From the NCBI RefSeq assembly GCF_037126465.1, contig NC_088203.1, positions 103,602,668-103,666,667 on the forward strand: a stretch of DNA of 64,000 bases, in the 5' to 3' direction. The DNA comes from Ornithodoros turicata (Eukaryota > Arthropoda > Arachnida > Ixodida > Argasidae). This document shows positions 1 to 12,300 of this stretch, in pieces; position 1 is the stretch's first letter; every line of letters begins with the position of its first letter. The translations under genes and the position numbers were made by a program. Below the pieces are notes generated by a model that saw only the letters and a program-made list of their open reading frames with translations, did not search any database and was not told the DNA's origin.

Positions 1-350
1 CATTTTCCTGAAGTTTTTTTTTTTTTAGCATTCCTTGCGGACGTCGTCTGTTTGCGCAGACAGGAGATAAAAATTGTTGTAATTGTTCGAAAATTGTTTC
101 GTCACATCACACACAGGTGGCGCAAAGCTTGCTCAAAGAGTTTCGGTTTCGCTTGGCGCCTTGCGCCTCCTGTGTGTGATGTGGCGAAACACGTTGTGAA
201 ACGCGGTTCTCCAACGAAGTGTGCCCAAAATAACCGGGAATAGGCCATAGAAAATGCATGGTGTCGAAAGTTCGAACAATTTTTATCTCCTGTGTGCGCG
301 AACAGACGACGTCCGCAAGGAATGCTAAAAAAAAAAAACTTCAGGAAAAT
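1..350. repeat. Fold-back element, cut by the left window edge
   Basis: Bases 1-75 and 278-350 are near-perfect inverted copies (CATTTTCCTGAAG..., GGACGTCGTCTG...). Inside, 97-130 and about 150-190 form a second inverted pair around GTCACATCACACACAGG. A non-autonomous inverted-repeat transposon or hairpin-forming MITE. Confidence 0.75.
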
Positions 351-2320
351 GGCTCTCACTGTGCAGAATTTCAGACGAGTTGGACTTTATCCACTTTTCT
401 AATGAAGTGACGGAAATGTGGCACACTTGAGTGCCGCACCCTGTAGAACGTCGCACCAGTGGATTAAAGACTCTTTAACGTGCGTTAAAGTCTCAGCCCT
501 TTGTAGCTTACGTCCCTTACGAGAAGGACGACGTAAGTATAACCGGTAGCACCGTCTTACATCCACGCCGTCCTTCTTGCATGTCAAGGAGTTATTCTAC
601 AATAACTCCTTGGCATGAGATGCGAACCCGCAACCTTGGGATCTCGTTGTGGCGTGAGACGAGGTTCTGGACAGTCGTATGACTCGCACGGATGAAGACT
701 TTTCAGGAAGTTTGCCCCTTTTACGTCACAAAAAATGCAAATGTCATGCCTGGATGAGCTATAGGTTGCTATACCGCTTGACGCACAAAGGTTAACAAAC
801 AGAGCGAAAAGTAACATTGTTCCGGGGGTGCAGCTCGGTTATTTTCTGAGGGGAAAAAAAATCCGAGTCTTACGTCTCCGATGGACTGATATTTCGGTTC
901 CCTCGTATTAGAGGGGCCATTTTCTACATAGTATATCCGATCGGCTTAGAGCACCAACTCTGTCCGTCCGCGATAATTGATGTACGTTCGTGACGACCAA
1001 AGCAAAAAGCAGGTTGAAACAAAGAGCACAATTTTAAAAAAACCACTCACCCCCCTTTTTGAACAGCATAAAATTCACAATACATTCTCCCCCCCCCCCC
1101 TCCCCTTCCACCCTATGTGACGTCCGTCCCGCTAGAATCAAAGCCATGTTTCAAAACACACATACACGCCCACACATCAGCACAATTAACACATCAACCC
1201 TGCCTCCCTCTGTCCAAACACCTGTCCCCCTTCCTCCCCCCCCCCACCCCACCCCCCACCCCCACCCAGGGGACCAACGCCTGCCCTCGCTATAACAGAT
1301 GCGCCTGTCTGGAGGGCACGCAATCTCCCGCTCTACGGAGGATTTTACACAATACTTCACCCGCTGCGACGTTGCTGCTATCAAACAGCACCGTCTCTGT
1401 TTGATGGCGTGGTGGTTCTTGTTTCTCTCCCCAGAGGCGGCGCCCGTGGTGCCCTCTCGTGGGGGGGGGGGGATGTCGGTTCGGAGGTGTCGTTTTCGCT
1501 GATGGCCGTGTTAGGAGCCCCCAGGGGGTTTCTGTATACAGCGGGGAGGCATTCATCCGACTGGTTTTGATGGAATGATAAACCTTTGGTTCTGGCTGGT
1601 TAGAGCACTCGAGCTCGTATTGTTCGGCGGACAGGTCCACGTATGGCGCGATAGTGATGGAGGATGCTTACGGTGTACTGTACACAGATAAGGATGAATA
1701 GGGACGGTGATCAAACGACTGATTAATGACGAGTATCCACGCGGAAGTAGCAGATTAAGATACACCGACCACGCTTATAGGCAGCGCTCACTGTTACGGG
1801 ATCCTCAATCTTCAAAATACCACGTCTAATGAGAATCTTGTCTTGGCTTTACTTTACGTGAGCTGATGCGTGATCAATTTGTTTACAGGTTCTTTGCGTA
1901 AGTGTTGCTGTCAGACGACAGGTGTAACACATATTATGACCCTGATGCAAAGAAAGGTCGTGTTTTCACGCTGCAAAGTAACATTGTACGAATATCGCGC
2001 TCCCAGACGCAGTTTTAAAGCTAGCAACAGGCTGCAACTTCATGCAAGCCAGCGGGGGGATTCATGAAACACGCATACGGTCTTGAGCGAAGACAGATCT
2101 TGGCGCAGACTTGTACAAGTCAATCCGTGAATTCGAGGGTTAAGAATTCCAAAACAATTACGCCTTCGAAGTGTCCACCACTCGTGGCTTCACGTCCAGA
2201 CACAAATGCGGTCACTGGAGTATGCATGAGGCGTGGACCGAAACATAAATAAATAAATAACTAAATTAATTAATTAATTAATTTAATAAATGAGCAAACT
2301 AATGAATGAATGATAGCAGG

Positions 2321-2419
2321 TGAAGAAAAGTCACCAGCAGTGAGATTCGAACCGACTCCCTCTGATTGCCGGTCCGAGATGCATGGGTTCGAATCCCCAG
2401 TACTGGTGCCTTTTCTTCA
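2321..2419. repeat. Inverted pair of tRNA-like 3' ends
   Basis: The left arm, read in reverse, gives GGTTCGAATCTCACTGCTGG then a TTTTCTTCA tail; the right arm gives GGTTCGAATCCCCAGTACTGG and the same tail. Both carry the T-arm/B-box core GGTTCGAATC, in opposite orientation. Probably a SINE-derived fold-back, not a tRNA gene. Confidence 0.6.
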
Positions 2420-3080
2420 ATTGCCATCATTCAACTCAAGTGTGAAACTGAGCGTTGTGAGGCTCGTGTGGTGTTTGCCCCGCAAAATGTTTATCTGCGC
2501 CTCATCCACTACAACGTTACGAATGAATGCTCCCACATCGTATTCTCGCAAATTATTGTTTTGCTTCTCTGAGTATATACAGGGTGTTTTTTTTATTATT
2601 AATTACGTAATTTTTATATAAGAAAAAACTAGCAGAGCTAAATAGATGCCGTTTTAGCAGGTGGGTTACGCGGCCAGGCGAACATCCTGTATAACAGCGT
2701 ACGCAACTACGAGGTTGCCTTCCGTCCCCAAACCATCGAACTGCTGGCCATCCCGCAATGTGAGACACGGGGACTGGGAAGACGCTAAGAATATACGTAA
2801 CGTTCACTGACGGGACATGTTTCGCATATTGACAAGTCTGAATTATGTTGGCCATGTAGTGTCAAAAACACATCGTTTCATAAACATGAAACGGAGAATG
2901 GGAACATCCGAGACCGTAACGAAGCAACAAAACCCGGCAGGAATGGAGCTTCAGCAAGGAGCCTAGCGGTTCTCGGAAGAGCGGGAAGATGGAGTGTTCC
3001 GTGGTGAGCTGATTTGAAACGATAAGCACAGCGCGCGAATCCGCTCCGGATCGGCCACCCAAGCTTATATTATCCGGCGG

Positions 3081-3216
3081 TAAAAAAAGGAGGAGGAAAG
3101 AAAATGAAGGAAAGAAAGAAGGAAAAAAAAAAGAAAAAAAGAAGGAAAAAAGAAGGAAGAAAAGAAAAAGAAAAAAAAGAAAAGGGAAGGAAAAAAGAAA
3201 AAGGAAAAAAAGTATT
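3081..3216. repeat. Purine-rich (GAAA/GGAA)n tract
   Basis: About 135 bp of almost pure A/G beside SCAPER exon 22; low-complexity simple repeat. Confidence 0.9.
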
Positions 3217-3244
3217 TCGATGTAAGGGAAAGAATATGGCTTAC

Positions 3245-3394
3245 CATCGCGCGAGGAGTTGGGCCAGGCACGCCACGAAGTCCAGGCAATTGACCAAGAA
3301 ATCTGTCAGCTGTTCTGGCTCCGAATCCACTGGGCCTCGCACGCTTGTCAGGTGTTTGGCCACCTTGTCCACCGTACCGATACTTACAGCGTAG
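3245..3394 (-). CDS. SCAPER: SCAPER exon 22: last exon in the window
   Basis: Acceptor TCACGTGCAG, donor CGATG|GTAAGC, phase 2 in and 2 out. SYAVSIGTVDKV and SVRGPVDSEPEQ match human SYVVNMGLIDKL and SVQGPVDENPKM. No following exon was recognised to its left, so the 3' end lies outside the window. Confidence 0.88.
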
Positions 3395-6300
3395 CTGCAC
3401 GTGAGGATATAGAATATGCAGCAACAACAATAAATGAAGGAGAAATGGTGATGACATGGGACGTTTCCCCGTGGTAGCCGTAGGACCTTACACCATTTCA
3501 CAGAGGTTAATATGAGAGGATGAATTATGGTGAACGTGAAGCGACAACAGGTCGGAGTTCTAGAACACGCAGCTCGCACAAAAGGCACAACGAAACAATA
3601 CTTAAAGGGGTCGTGACACTTTCATATTGGTGGTTCACCACATCATGCCAGTGTCTGAAGGAACACACCCCAATATCGAGCTCTGACATCAGAAGCGCTA
3701 AAGCTTCGGCAATTCCTATTGGCTCTCGTTAGCACGTGACCCCTCCAGCGGCAGGTGCCTTACTGGCCGAGAAGCCTGAGGTGATGACACACGGTAGTCG
3801 CGGTGCCAATTGTCTGCGTGTCTATTACCCGTTTTGGCGAGAAACCTGGAAGACAGGCTCACATCGAGCTAACCGTATTTTATGTATATCCTGCGTAACC
3901 TGAGGAAAAAGTGTCACAACTCCTTTAATATGCGGTATTATTAAAGTGGAACTCAGTCATCAGATGACTCGGTGGAGCTTTGCGTCACGTAAACTCCTTC
4001 CTTACGTTCCCTATGAAAAGTAATTGGTATACGAGCAGTACCAGCAACCCCGAAAAAGTTTCTTCTTTGAGTAGAGTTCCATTATGAGACCCCGCCATAT
4101 AGGGATAAGATCACGAAAGCGTCGTGTTCATAAACTAATCCCGGGAGAAACGCCCGTTCCGCGATAAAGTTTCATTTGGACGCGATGACGCCAGCTCATG
4201 TGAATGACCTGAACCTATACTTCCTGGCACGTCTATCTGGTGATTGCTGACGTGATTAATGTGGCTACACTGATGGATGCTATAACGCGAGTCAAAACCC
4301 AGGCCGACTCGCAACTGTTCCTGGCAATCTCCCCATATGACTGCGAGGCACTCGTGCGACTTCCAAAAACTTCCGCTATACGGAAACTTCGCTGCTCGCA
4401 GATTAGAAACTGCGCTTTCAATCTAACGAATTCGATATAGAACATAGCGAATGGGTGACTCTCACAAGGGGGGACTGAACCCTCAATGGAATTTCTTCCT
4501 AGCTACAATTCGATTAAAGCGTTGTTCAAACTGTCTGCATGCGGCGGCGTCGAGACAAGCTTTTATCCTCGCAGAAGGCGTACGCGGTCGCATCAGGGGA
4601 AAGCAATTATGGTAGATAACTCAGCAGGTCATTTCTTAGCGATTCTTCCACTGTCCTCACGAATAAAAATGTCTATGCCTGTGCCTATCAATTCAATGCC
4701 TATCTGATACCAGTGGAAACACACAGTGTGACAACTTCGTATGGTACATGCGTTTCTTCTTCGTGTTTTTTTTTTTTTTATAAAGGGCTTAGTGAAAACC
4801 TTTATAGACGAGGAACGTTTTTTTTTTTTTAAATTCCGTGTTAGCGCGCGTAGCAACCGTGGAAACATTGCGAAACCACTGAAAAATAAATCCCGTAAAA
4901 ATCCACTTTTCAATGATAAACTGTCAATATTGTCACGAAACGAAATGGGCCGGCGAGTCGTCGAATAAACAGCAAACGGTTTATTAGACTACTTGGTAGC
5001 AAAAGCACAAGAGTGATAGCTCTCTGAACACAACTGGGGTCGGATTCACAAACGCGATAGTAAATTACGCTAAGATGCGCTAAGACGTCGTAGCCTGCGA
5101 CGCGCGTACGACGGCGTCGTAAGCGCGATTCACAAAGCTATCGTAGTGGAGTGGGGTACACCCTTTGACGAGGAAGAGGAAGTTGCTCGCTTCCTGTCAC
5201 GTGCACCTCGGAGAGAAACAGCCAAAGGGTGCGAGACTATGTTTCCGCTATGGTAACGATGGCGAAAATTTGTAATCGCACCAATAAGAGTCGTCCCGTT
5301 AGAAGAAGACGAAGTTGTTCGTCCCCAAATGTTTTGTTACTGCGCGTGCTCTCGGTCTTTCGGTAGCCATAATGGATGCCATGCAATCACAGGCGAAACG
5401 CGTTCGATGACACAGCAAATATATTCCCAGTGCAGTATGTTCGTCTCGGGGAGGGGTTGGGTGAGGGTGTTTTGTAAGCGGTGTGTGGCACCCAGTTTTG
5501 CAGCTTTTATGGCTTCTTTTGCCTTTCTTGCAGACAATTTGGAGGGGAGTTGGTGGTGTCTTAGCGGGGGTGTAGGGGATGCTTGAAAAATCCCTGCGAC
5601 CCGATTTTACGGAGCACAAAGGTGAAGCATTTGTTGAAGGTTACCAAGCAAAAAAGTGCCTCAATATCACTTCGGGGATGGTCTCGAAGGTTCTGTTGTA
5701 AAGTGCAATGCGTTGGCGCGTATTTCTTTGTTTGCCGTCTCCAAATCCACCGCTGTCAAATACGCTGCCACCTTTCTTCGTAAGACTGCTCGGGAGCTCT
5801 CGCAGGATTCCGCCGTGAAGATTTTGCGACGCGCGCCCTTCGTGAATCTACACTTCGTCGTAACTTTCCCGTACAACGGAGATACGACAGATTCCGTCGC
5901 ACGAGCTCTTTGTGAATCCGACCCCAGAGTCCAAAGAATGAATGATCCAGCCTGCAGCGCACAGGCATTTAGGCGTCGCGCCGACAGTGTTGCGGATTTG
6001 AATCCACGGATTTGATTTAAATCCGAATTTAAATCCACCGGAGGGCTGGAGGATTTGATTTGCGATTTGATTTGCGCGAAAAAATATGGGCAGGATTTGG
6101 ATTTGGATTTGGATTGAATCGCATTTTTTACTAATGATTTGGATTTGGATTCAATCGCATATTCCAGGTACGATTTGGATTTGGATTCAATCGCATTTTC
6201 CACAAATGATTTGGATTTTGATTGAATCGCCCCCTTTTCAGCGGATTTGCGCGTGGATTTCGCCAAGCTCCTTCACAAGATGCGTGGATTTGAAATTGAG

Positions 6301-9300
6301 CGAAGCGCCGTTTCGCATTCTACGCGAATTGATGTGACCTTGTCCAAAATCTGCACACGCTCTAGCGGCATCCTCTCTCCAGAGCGACAGGAGTAGCCGT
6401 TTCGTTCCAATCACTTCCCCTCACCACACCGAGGGAACATCGGGTGCGCAGTTCTTCGAACGTAGTTAACGTTATTCTGGACGGCACCTTTCCCGTGGAC
6501 CTCTAGCTGAGTCTTCAAGCACGAGCCGTTTCAAGCTTTCCAAATCATGTCGTGAAATTCTTGGTCTTCCCAATCATATTGAACGCATATAGGTACACAC
6601 ATTCATGTCAAAACAAAGTAAAAACAAACAATAAATATATGAAATCTATCATTTCGTGATTTCCTTCCTACTCCCACGGACAGTCATGGCAAGTTGTGCC
6701 CTTCTTCCTTCCATACCCTTTTTTTTTTTTTTTTTTTGCCTTGATTACAGGAGTCTGTACTGCGCGAGGAAAATTTTTACAAAGCCCCGAAACGTCAGCA
6801 TTAAAACAGACCCATAGGCTACATGTTTAGTAACAGAATTCGTAACATCTCCCACGATTTATTAACGATCAATTTAATTGTGACCCCCAAGGTATAGCAA
6901 CCAGCGACCCGTGGTCTTTTGAGTACTGATCGACGCAGGCGTGTGTTTTTGGGCGTAGCTGAGCCTGGGCCCGCGATAGGAATTCCTTCACTCAGGCGTG
7001 CTCGCCCTGTGCTAAATGACGAGGAGGTTCCTGATCCAAAATCCGCTATTGGGAAGGTGTACCATACCTACCAACTCCACACTGTTTATGCTCCGTGAAG
7101 CCCGAGTCAACACCAACACGATACGTGATGATGGAGATGAGGGTTGTGCACCGCCCCTCCCAGAGCGAGCCAGTCACCGACGATTCAACACACTTTTATC
7201 AGTATCATTTTTTCTATTTTGGTGTAACACAAAAATTTAAGAGCTCTTAACGAATTACGTGTAGGCAATGCAAGAGAAAGTGCGGCTGATTTTCGATAAA
7301 GTTTTACTATTTTCTTTCTGGATACCTTCACCTCAACTCCCATCATTTATTCATTACATGTGTTTTCGTTGGGCTTCTCTTTGCGCCCCTCTTCCACTGG
7401 CATTGCGCAATTCCGCGCGGCGGAGTGGCCAGCTGTCGGCTAAACGGCGGCGAGGAGAGCCGTCGGAGCCAACAGGGAATTAAATGACGGAGGATGAATT
7501 TTTTTCGTGAGGAGGAGTCTAATGCTATCACACTGCAGGCCGACGCAGCTCTGGGCTCGGGCAATGCTCGGGGCTGCCTAGCTCTGGGGGAAGTACTCAT
7601 GCCCTCCAAAACGCGGCCTGTGTTAGCTTCCAGCTAATCGTACGGCGGCTGGTCGCGCATGAAGTACAACATCCACGAGCGAACGCTAGAGGTGACACAG
7701 TGAGGTCGCCTCCTGTCCACTCTTGTCATATCATCGACGTACGTGACTAAGCATTTCACCTCCTGTTGCGTCTTGCAGTAGGGTGTGCGTTCGTCGTATG
7801 CGTAAGCTCCGTGCTCAAGTGGGCTGCGCAGCGTGCCAGTATGAAGCCATGGAACTGGAGATTCCATTACACAAACATAGAAAGCTCCGCAACGACTTTT
7901 CACGGGACATGTAAGCATTGCCAGAAGAAGGTGTCGTCGAAGCTGCATGTTTACATGTTACATCCAATTTCGTACGGCATTTGAGAAGGCGTCATCCTCA
8001 AGAGTTGAAAGACCAAAGCGTGGTGCCGTCAAGTCTGTTTGAAGCTGAATCCTCATCAGCTTCAAGGAAGAAGGATTGATATGTTGGCTCTTTATATCCT
8101 CGTCAATCAGACGAAATTTATTGTTCTTTGTGCCACGTCACGCTGTTATTTAAGCGTTGTTTAGTGATTACATGCAGTATTAGTAATTTGTAGACACGGT
8201 TATACGTCGAGTAATGCTACTGCACGAATTTTGGCCCCCGGATTTGTCAAAAGATTCGATAAATCCGGATTTAAAAGCGGATTTGATTTAGGTCCGGAAA
8301 AACAAATCCGGATTTAAAAGGATTTGATTTAACGTGTCAAAATTAAATCCGGACTTGATTTGGATTTGATTTACTACCTTGAGAAAAAATGCGGATTTGA
8401 TTTAAATCCGATTTGGGCGGCCAAATCCGCAACACTGGCGCCGAAAGGTCCGGAAACAGCACGTGCGTTTCCCAGAGAGTGTCTGGAAGGTTCTTGCTTC
8501 TTCTTTAGCACGCGCCGGGATGAGATGTACCGTTTCGTGCTTGCCCTGGAAGTTTCTCGAAGATGATTCGTGGCATTGCCCCCTCCGTAGACGTGGTATC
8601 GTCTCGATGCCACGTCGGATAATTCGTGGCAGTATACACGGTCGCGAAATCAACTCGTAGAAACGCACTTTACCAAACCAACTCTTCAAAATAAACATCG
8701 AAATAAATCCTCTCTGATTGGTGGACGCGGCCGAAGCTCCCTATACGTCCGCGTCGCATTGAAAAATCGCGCAGTTTGTCATCTTTCAATGCCGCTACCA
8801 CAAAGGGTGACCGTTAGTAGGAGGAGCTTACGCGCATGTCACTTCACAACGTGACGTAGGTGAATATACTCTATGCTTTCGAAATAAGCGAACTCCTTAA
8901 AAAAAGCTTGACTATAGGGGTAGCGTTTCTTTCTATTTATTGTTTTACTTTCGTGAGAATTTAAACGGCCGGCGCTTCTAGGACGGGTGAAACTTACCTT
9001 AGCACGTCGAGCAGTCGTTGCCGGATGATCTCCGTAGAGTTCTCGGAAGTGACCGCTCCAGTAAGTGCACCGGTGAGTCCCTCTAACGAGACGCGAAGCA
9101 GATGCAGTAAGGCTCCGGACACAGGGTCGGTGCGAAGGCCCGAAGCCCCAGGGCCCGTTGCCACAAGAGACGACGTCAGAGCTTTCTCGTCGTCTGGCAT
9201 TAAAATCTAAAAATAAATACAGCAAGAAGAAATAGGTAAGATAAATAAATGATTTACGCGCGCAAAGCTACGACGCGAATTTAGCTAGATGGATCGTTTC

Positions 9301-12300
9301 ATTTCGCAAATGAGCCATCCCAAAACAGGGATGTGACGTGATAAAAAAAAAAAAAAGATGGTATGCGAGTTTCGACGCTCACTATGATTACGCACAGATT
9401 GCACACAAAGTACAAGCAGATGATGAGATGATGAGAAAACAAAGAGATGATCGCCAGAGAAGAACAGAGATGATGATGGAGTTCAACATGTAGTTCAAAA
9501 GTTTCGACGAAGCGAGTGTAAAATGTCGGAATCGCTGGGGGGCACACACATCACACGTACAGCGAGTCATCGAAAAAGTCATCCAAAGCTTTAGGTTTGA
9601 ACAGAATTATATCATTTCGCAGGGGCTCTGTCTCGTTCACACCTCTCGCTGTGTTTCTCCAGTCTCCAGTGTTTTTGTTGCTCCAGTCTCCTGACCACGT
9701 ATTGTTACCAAATACCACAATTTCTTGTTATAATGAGTATTATAGATTCGGCAATGAGAGAAAGAGCGAAAGAGAGAGGAGGAACGTGGAGTCCGGCGCT
9801 GATTTCAACAACACTTGGTAAAAAAAAAAAGGAGGAAACCCAGGTATTCCCTCTTTACCATCTGCTCTTTCTTACTCTTGTTTCTTATACTGGAAATTGA
9901 ATGTCGTTCGTGCTGCGTAGAGCTACGAAGAAAAAGACATTCGCAAATGACAATAATGACGATTTAACGTATTTGGGACCGCACTTTACCAGGGTACACG
10001 CGTCTGTATCTTATTTCTTTTTTTTTTTTTTATCTATCTAGAACTGTCACCCATATCTGCTCAGAGAGGCGAAGTGGGCCCAACAAATAAATATGACCGG
10101 TGTGAAACAGTTAAAAGCGATAACATCGATGCGGTCCTCTCAATAAGTTTTTTTTTTTAATTGGGTGTTAGCGCCGTGAAGCAACTATGGCTATGAGCGA
10201 CGTACAGATGTGGACAGACGGAGAGAGGATAGCAGCGGAAGGAGTGGGGGACAGGGGGTTAGTATGCGTCCTGGGCCGACTTCAGGGGGAACTGTGCCAA
10301 CATTCGTCTGGAAAGTCTTCGGAAAACCCAGGGCAAACCTCAGACAGCACTCTCAATAAGTAAAATATGAGTCATGTTAAATGCAACGGGGACGAATGTA
10401 ATATTCTGAAGCTTGTATGTTGCGTTTCATGTGGTTCAGTTCCAATATGTCAGAATAACGTGGTTGATTGACGTATTTGCAAACTAGTGGCAAATTCGAA
10501 GCAAAGAATATGGCGGTACCTCGAGATCTCTCGGATTTTTTATGCGAAAATTTCCAACAAATCGATATTTCTTTCGTAAAAAAATAAAAATAAAAAAACA
10601 CATGCGAAACACAAATTTACAGTAGAAGGTGGATTATAGAAACTATCCAGTTGTTACCCTGCATGGTCAATGGGAGCGGGAGTAGGCATTTAGTCGGAGA
10701 ATGAGTTGTGACGAACTCACTATGCACTTAATGGCATTGCACGTATGACGTTACAGCTTACCGCATTAAGCACTTCATGACATTATAGGTGTCCGTGTGG
10801 CACGGGTATTTATAGATATCGAGGACTTTCGGCTTAACGACTTTCTCCGTGCACATATTCACGTCGTTCATGGGCATTGGAAATAATTATCCGAAAAAAT
10901 ACATAACAGTAGCGACGACACCATAAATGCAGACAAAGAACTCCATTTCCACGGAGCAAATTCACTTCTTAAGAACTTGGCCGCAAATTCAAATATACGC
11001 ACCCTCGATTGGAGTTCGTAGCCATTCTATACGCATAATTGTAAGTCTAGACCACAGAAAACAGCAAACGCAAGATGAAATGGCAAGGGACATCACATTC
11101 ACCTATAGATATGTCCTCCTTTGAAAAGCATTTTCGCTGAAATCTCGCAAATGCAGGTGTCCAACAAACAACAACAACAACAACTTTATTTTGGCCATGA
11201 TGATTGGGCTGTTTCATCGCCAAGGGCGATACTCTACCCCATTTCTACCTTTTCTACCCCATTTTTCCCCATTTCTACCCCATTTCGCGCGGTAATCTGG
11301 TTGATGACCTTTGGCTTTGCAGGCTTTGCACTGGGCTTTCAGTGGTGTTTCTCTCACCCTGACGGATGGACATCACGTTCCACGTGACCTTCCGACGCCA
11401 CCCGCTCAAACGTTGCCCACCTGCGCACTGCTGAAGAGGCCCAAGAAGGCCGAAACAGGTGTCCGGTGCTGGTTGGCGATGTTTGGGACTCGCAAACACA
11501 TGTTCTACGTGCAGCCAAGGAGCTTCGGCTACTTTTCCCCCCTGTATAGTAAGGACCTAAGTCTTACGTTGTTCAAAAAGGTACTAGGGCACAGCGTTGG
11601 TGGGCTGGATTTGATCATGGACCAAGCAATTTTATCATATAGTGGGAGGACGAGAGACTAGCTGATTCAGAGACACTCTAAGTATGGCCCTGAAAGGTTG
11701 GTAGTGGGAGCAAGTGAGAAGGATATCACGGTAAAGGGCATCGAGAAACACGGACAAACGAAGACAGACAACAAATGTATGTCATTAAGAGACAACAGAG
11801 CTTCTGTTGTTCCGAGAAATTTGTTGTCTGTCTTTGTTAGAGAGTGCCTCTCGGTGCCCTTTGCCACGAATTCATACCACGCAGGGCAGGTTGCCAGCAC
11901 CACCTCCCGTTTGTCTTTAGAGAAAGATATGTTCTAGATTTTCTAGATCACCGCAGTAACGACATCTTTGGTTGTGTTCGTTTACTGGACTCGAGCAACC
12001 CGAGAGCCGAGAGAGTCGACCCTTGGTGGGCAAAAATGGCGCGGCGCGACTCTCGTGTCGTCATCTCCGTGGCAGTTACTCCCGTCCTAAAATTCGAGGA
12101 TTTCAACACCAGAGGTGCTCAAAAGTCGACTCCCAGCGACTCTGCGCGATGGGGACTGGAGTAGATGACGTACGATGATTCTCATCGCGAGCGTTAGATA
12201 CGCAGTTGAAAGCCTACAAAACCATTTTTTTCCTTTCCTTCTTTCTGCACTCTAAGAAAAAAAGGAGTAAAATGGGGAGTAATTGCAGCTTCTACTCCCC

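Larger units (their letters stand above)
351..3244. other. Non-coding: SCAPER 3' intron or flank
   Basis: No exon recognised. Contains C-rich runs (1088-1100, 1236-1264), an A/T simple repeat (2246-2300), the tRNA-like pair at 2321-2419, an ACAGGGTGTTTT element at about 2577-2700, and a purine tract at 3081-3216. Short open frames here are unsupported. Confidence 0.5.
3395..8997. other. SCAPER intron 21: repeats only
   Basis: Holds a TTAA MITE (3602-3928), a 19-bp-TIR element (5034-5927) and a hAT-like element (5985-8437). Between them, 4079-5030 shows T and A runs but no supported gene. 8445-8997 is unannotated. Confidence 0.5.

Noticed and set aside
5667..6266. 199-codon minus-strand frame with SKSKS repeats
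   Set aside because: Translation of transposon end and GGATTT minisatellite DNA.
7634..7948. Minus-strand frame containing YVDD, resembling a reverse-transcriptase motif
   Set aside because: No other RT motifs around it; lies inside a hAT-like element; likely chance.
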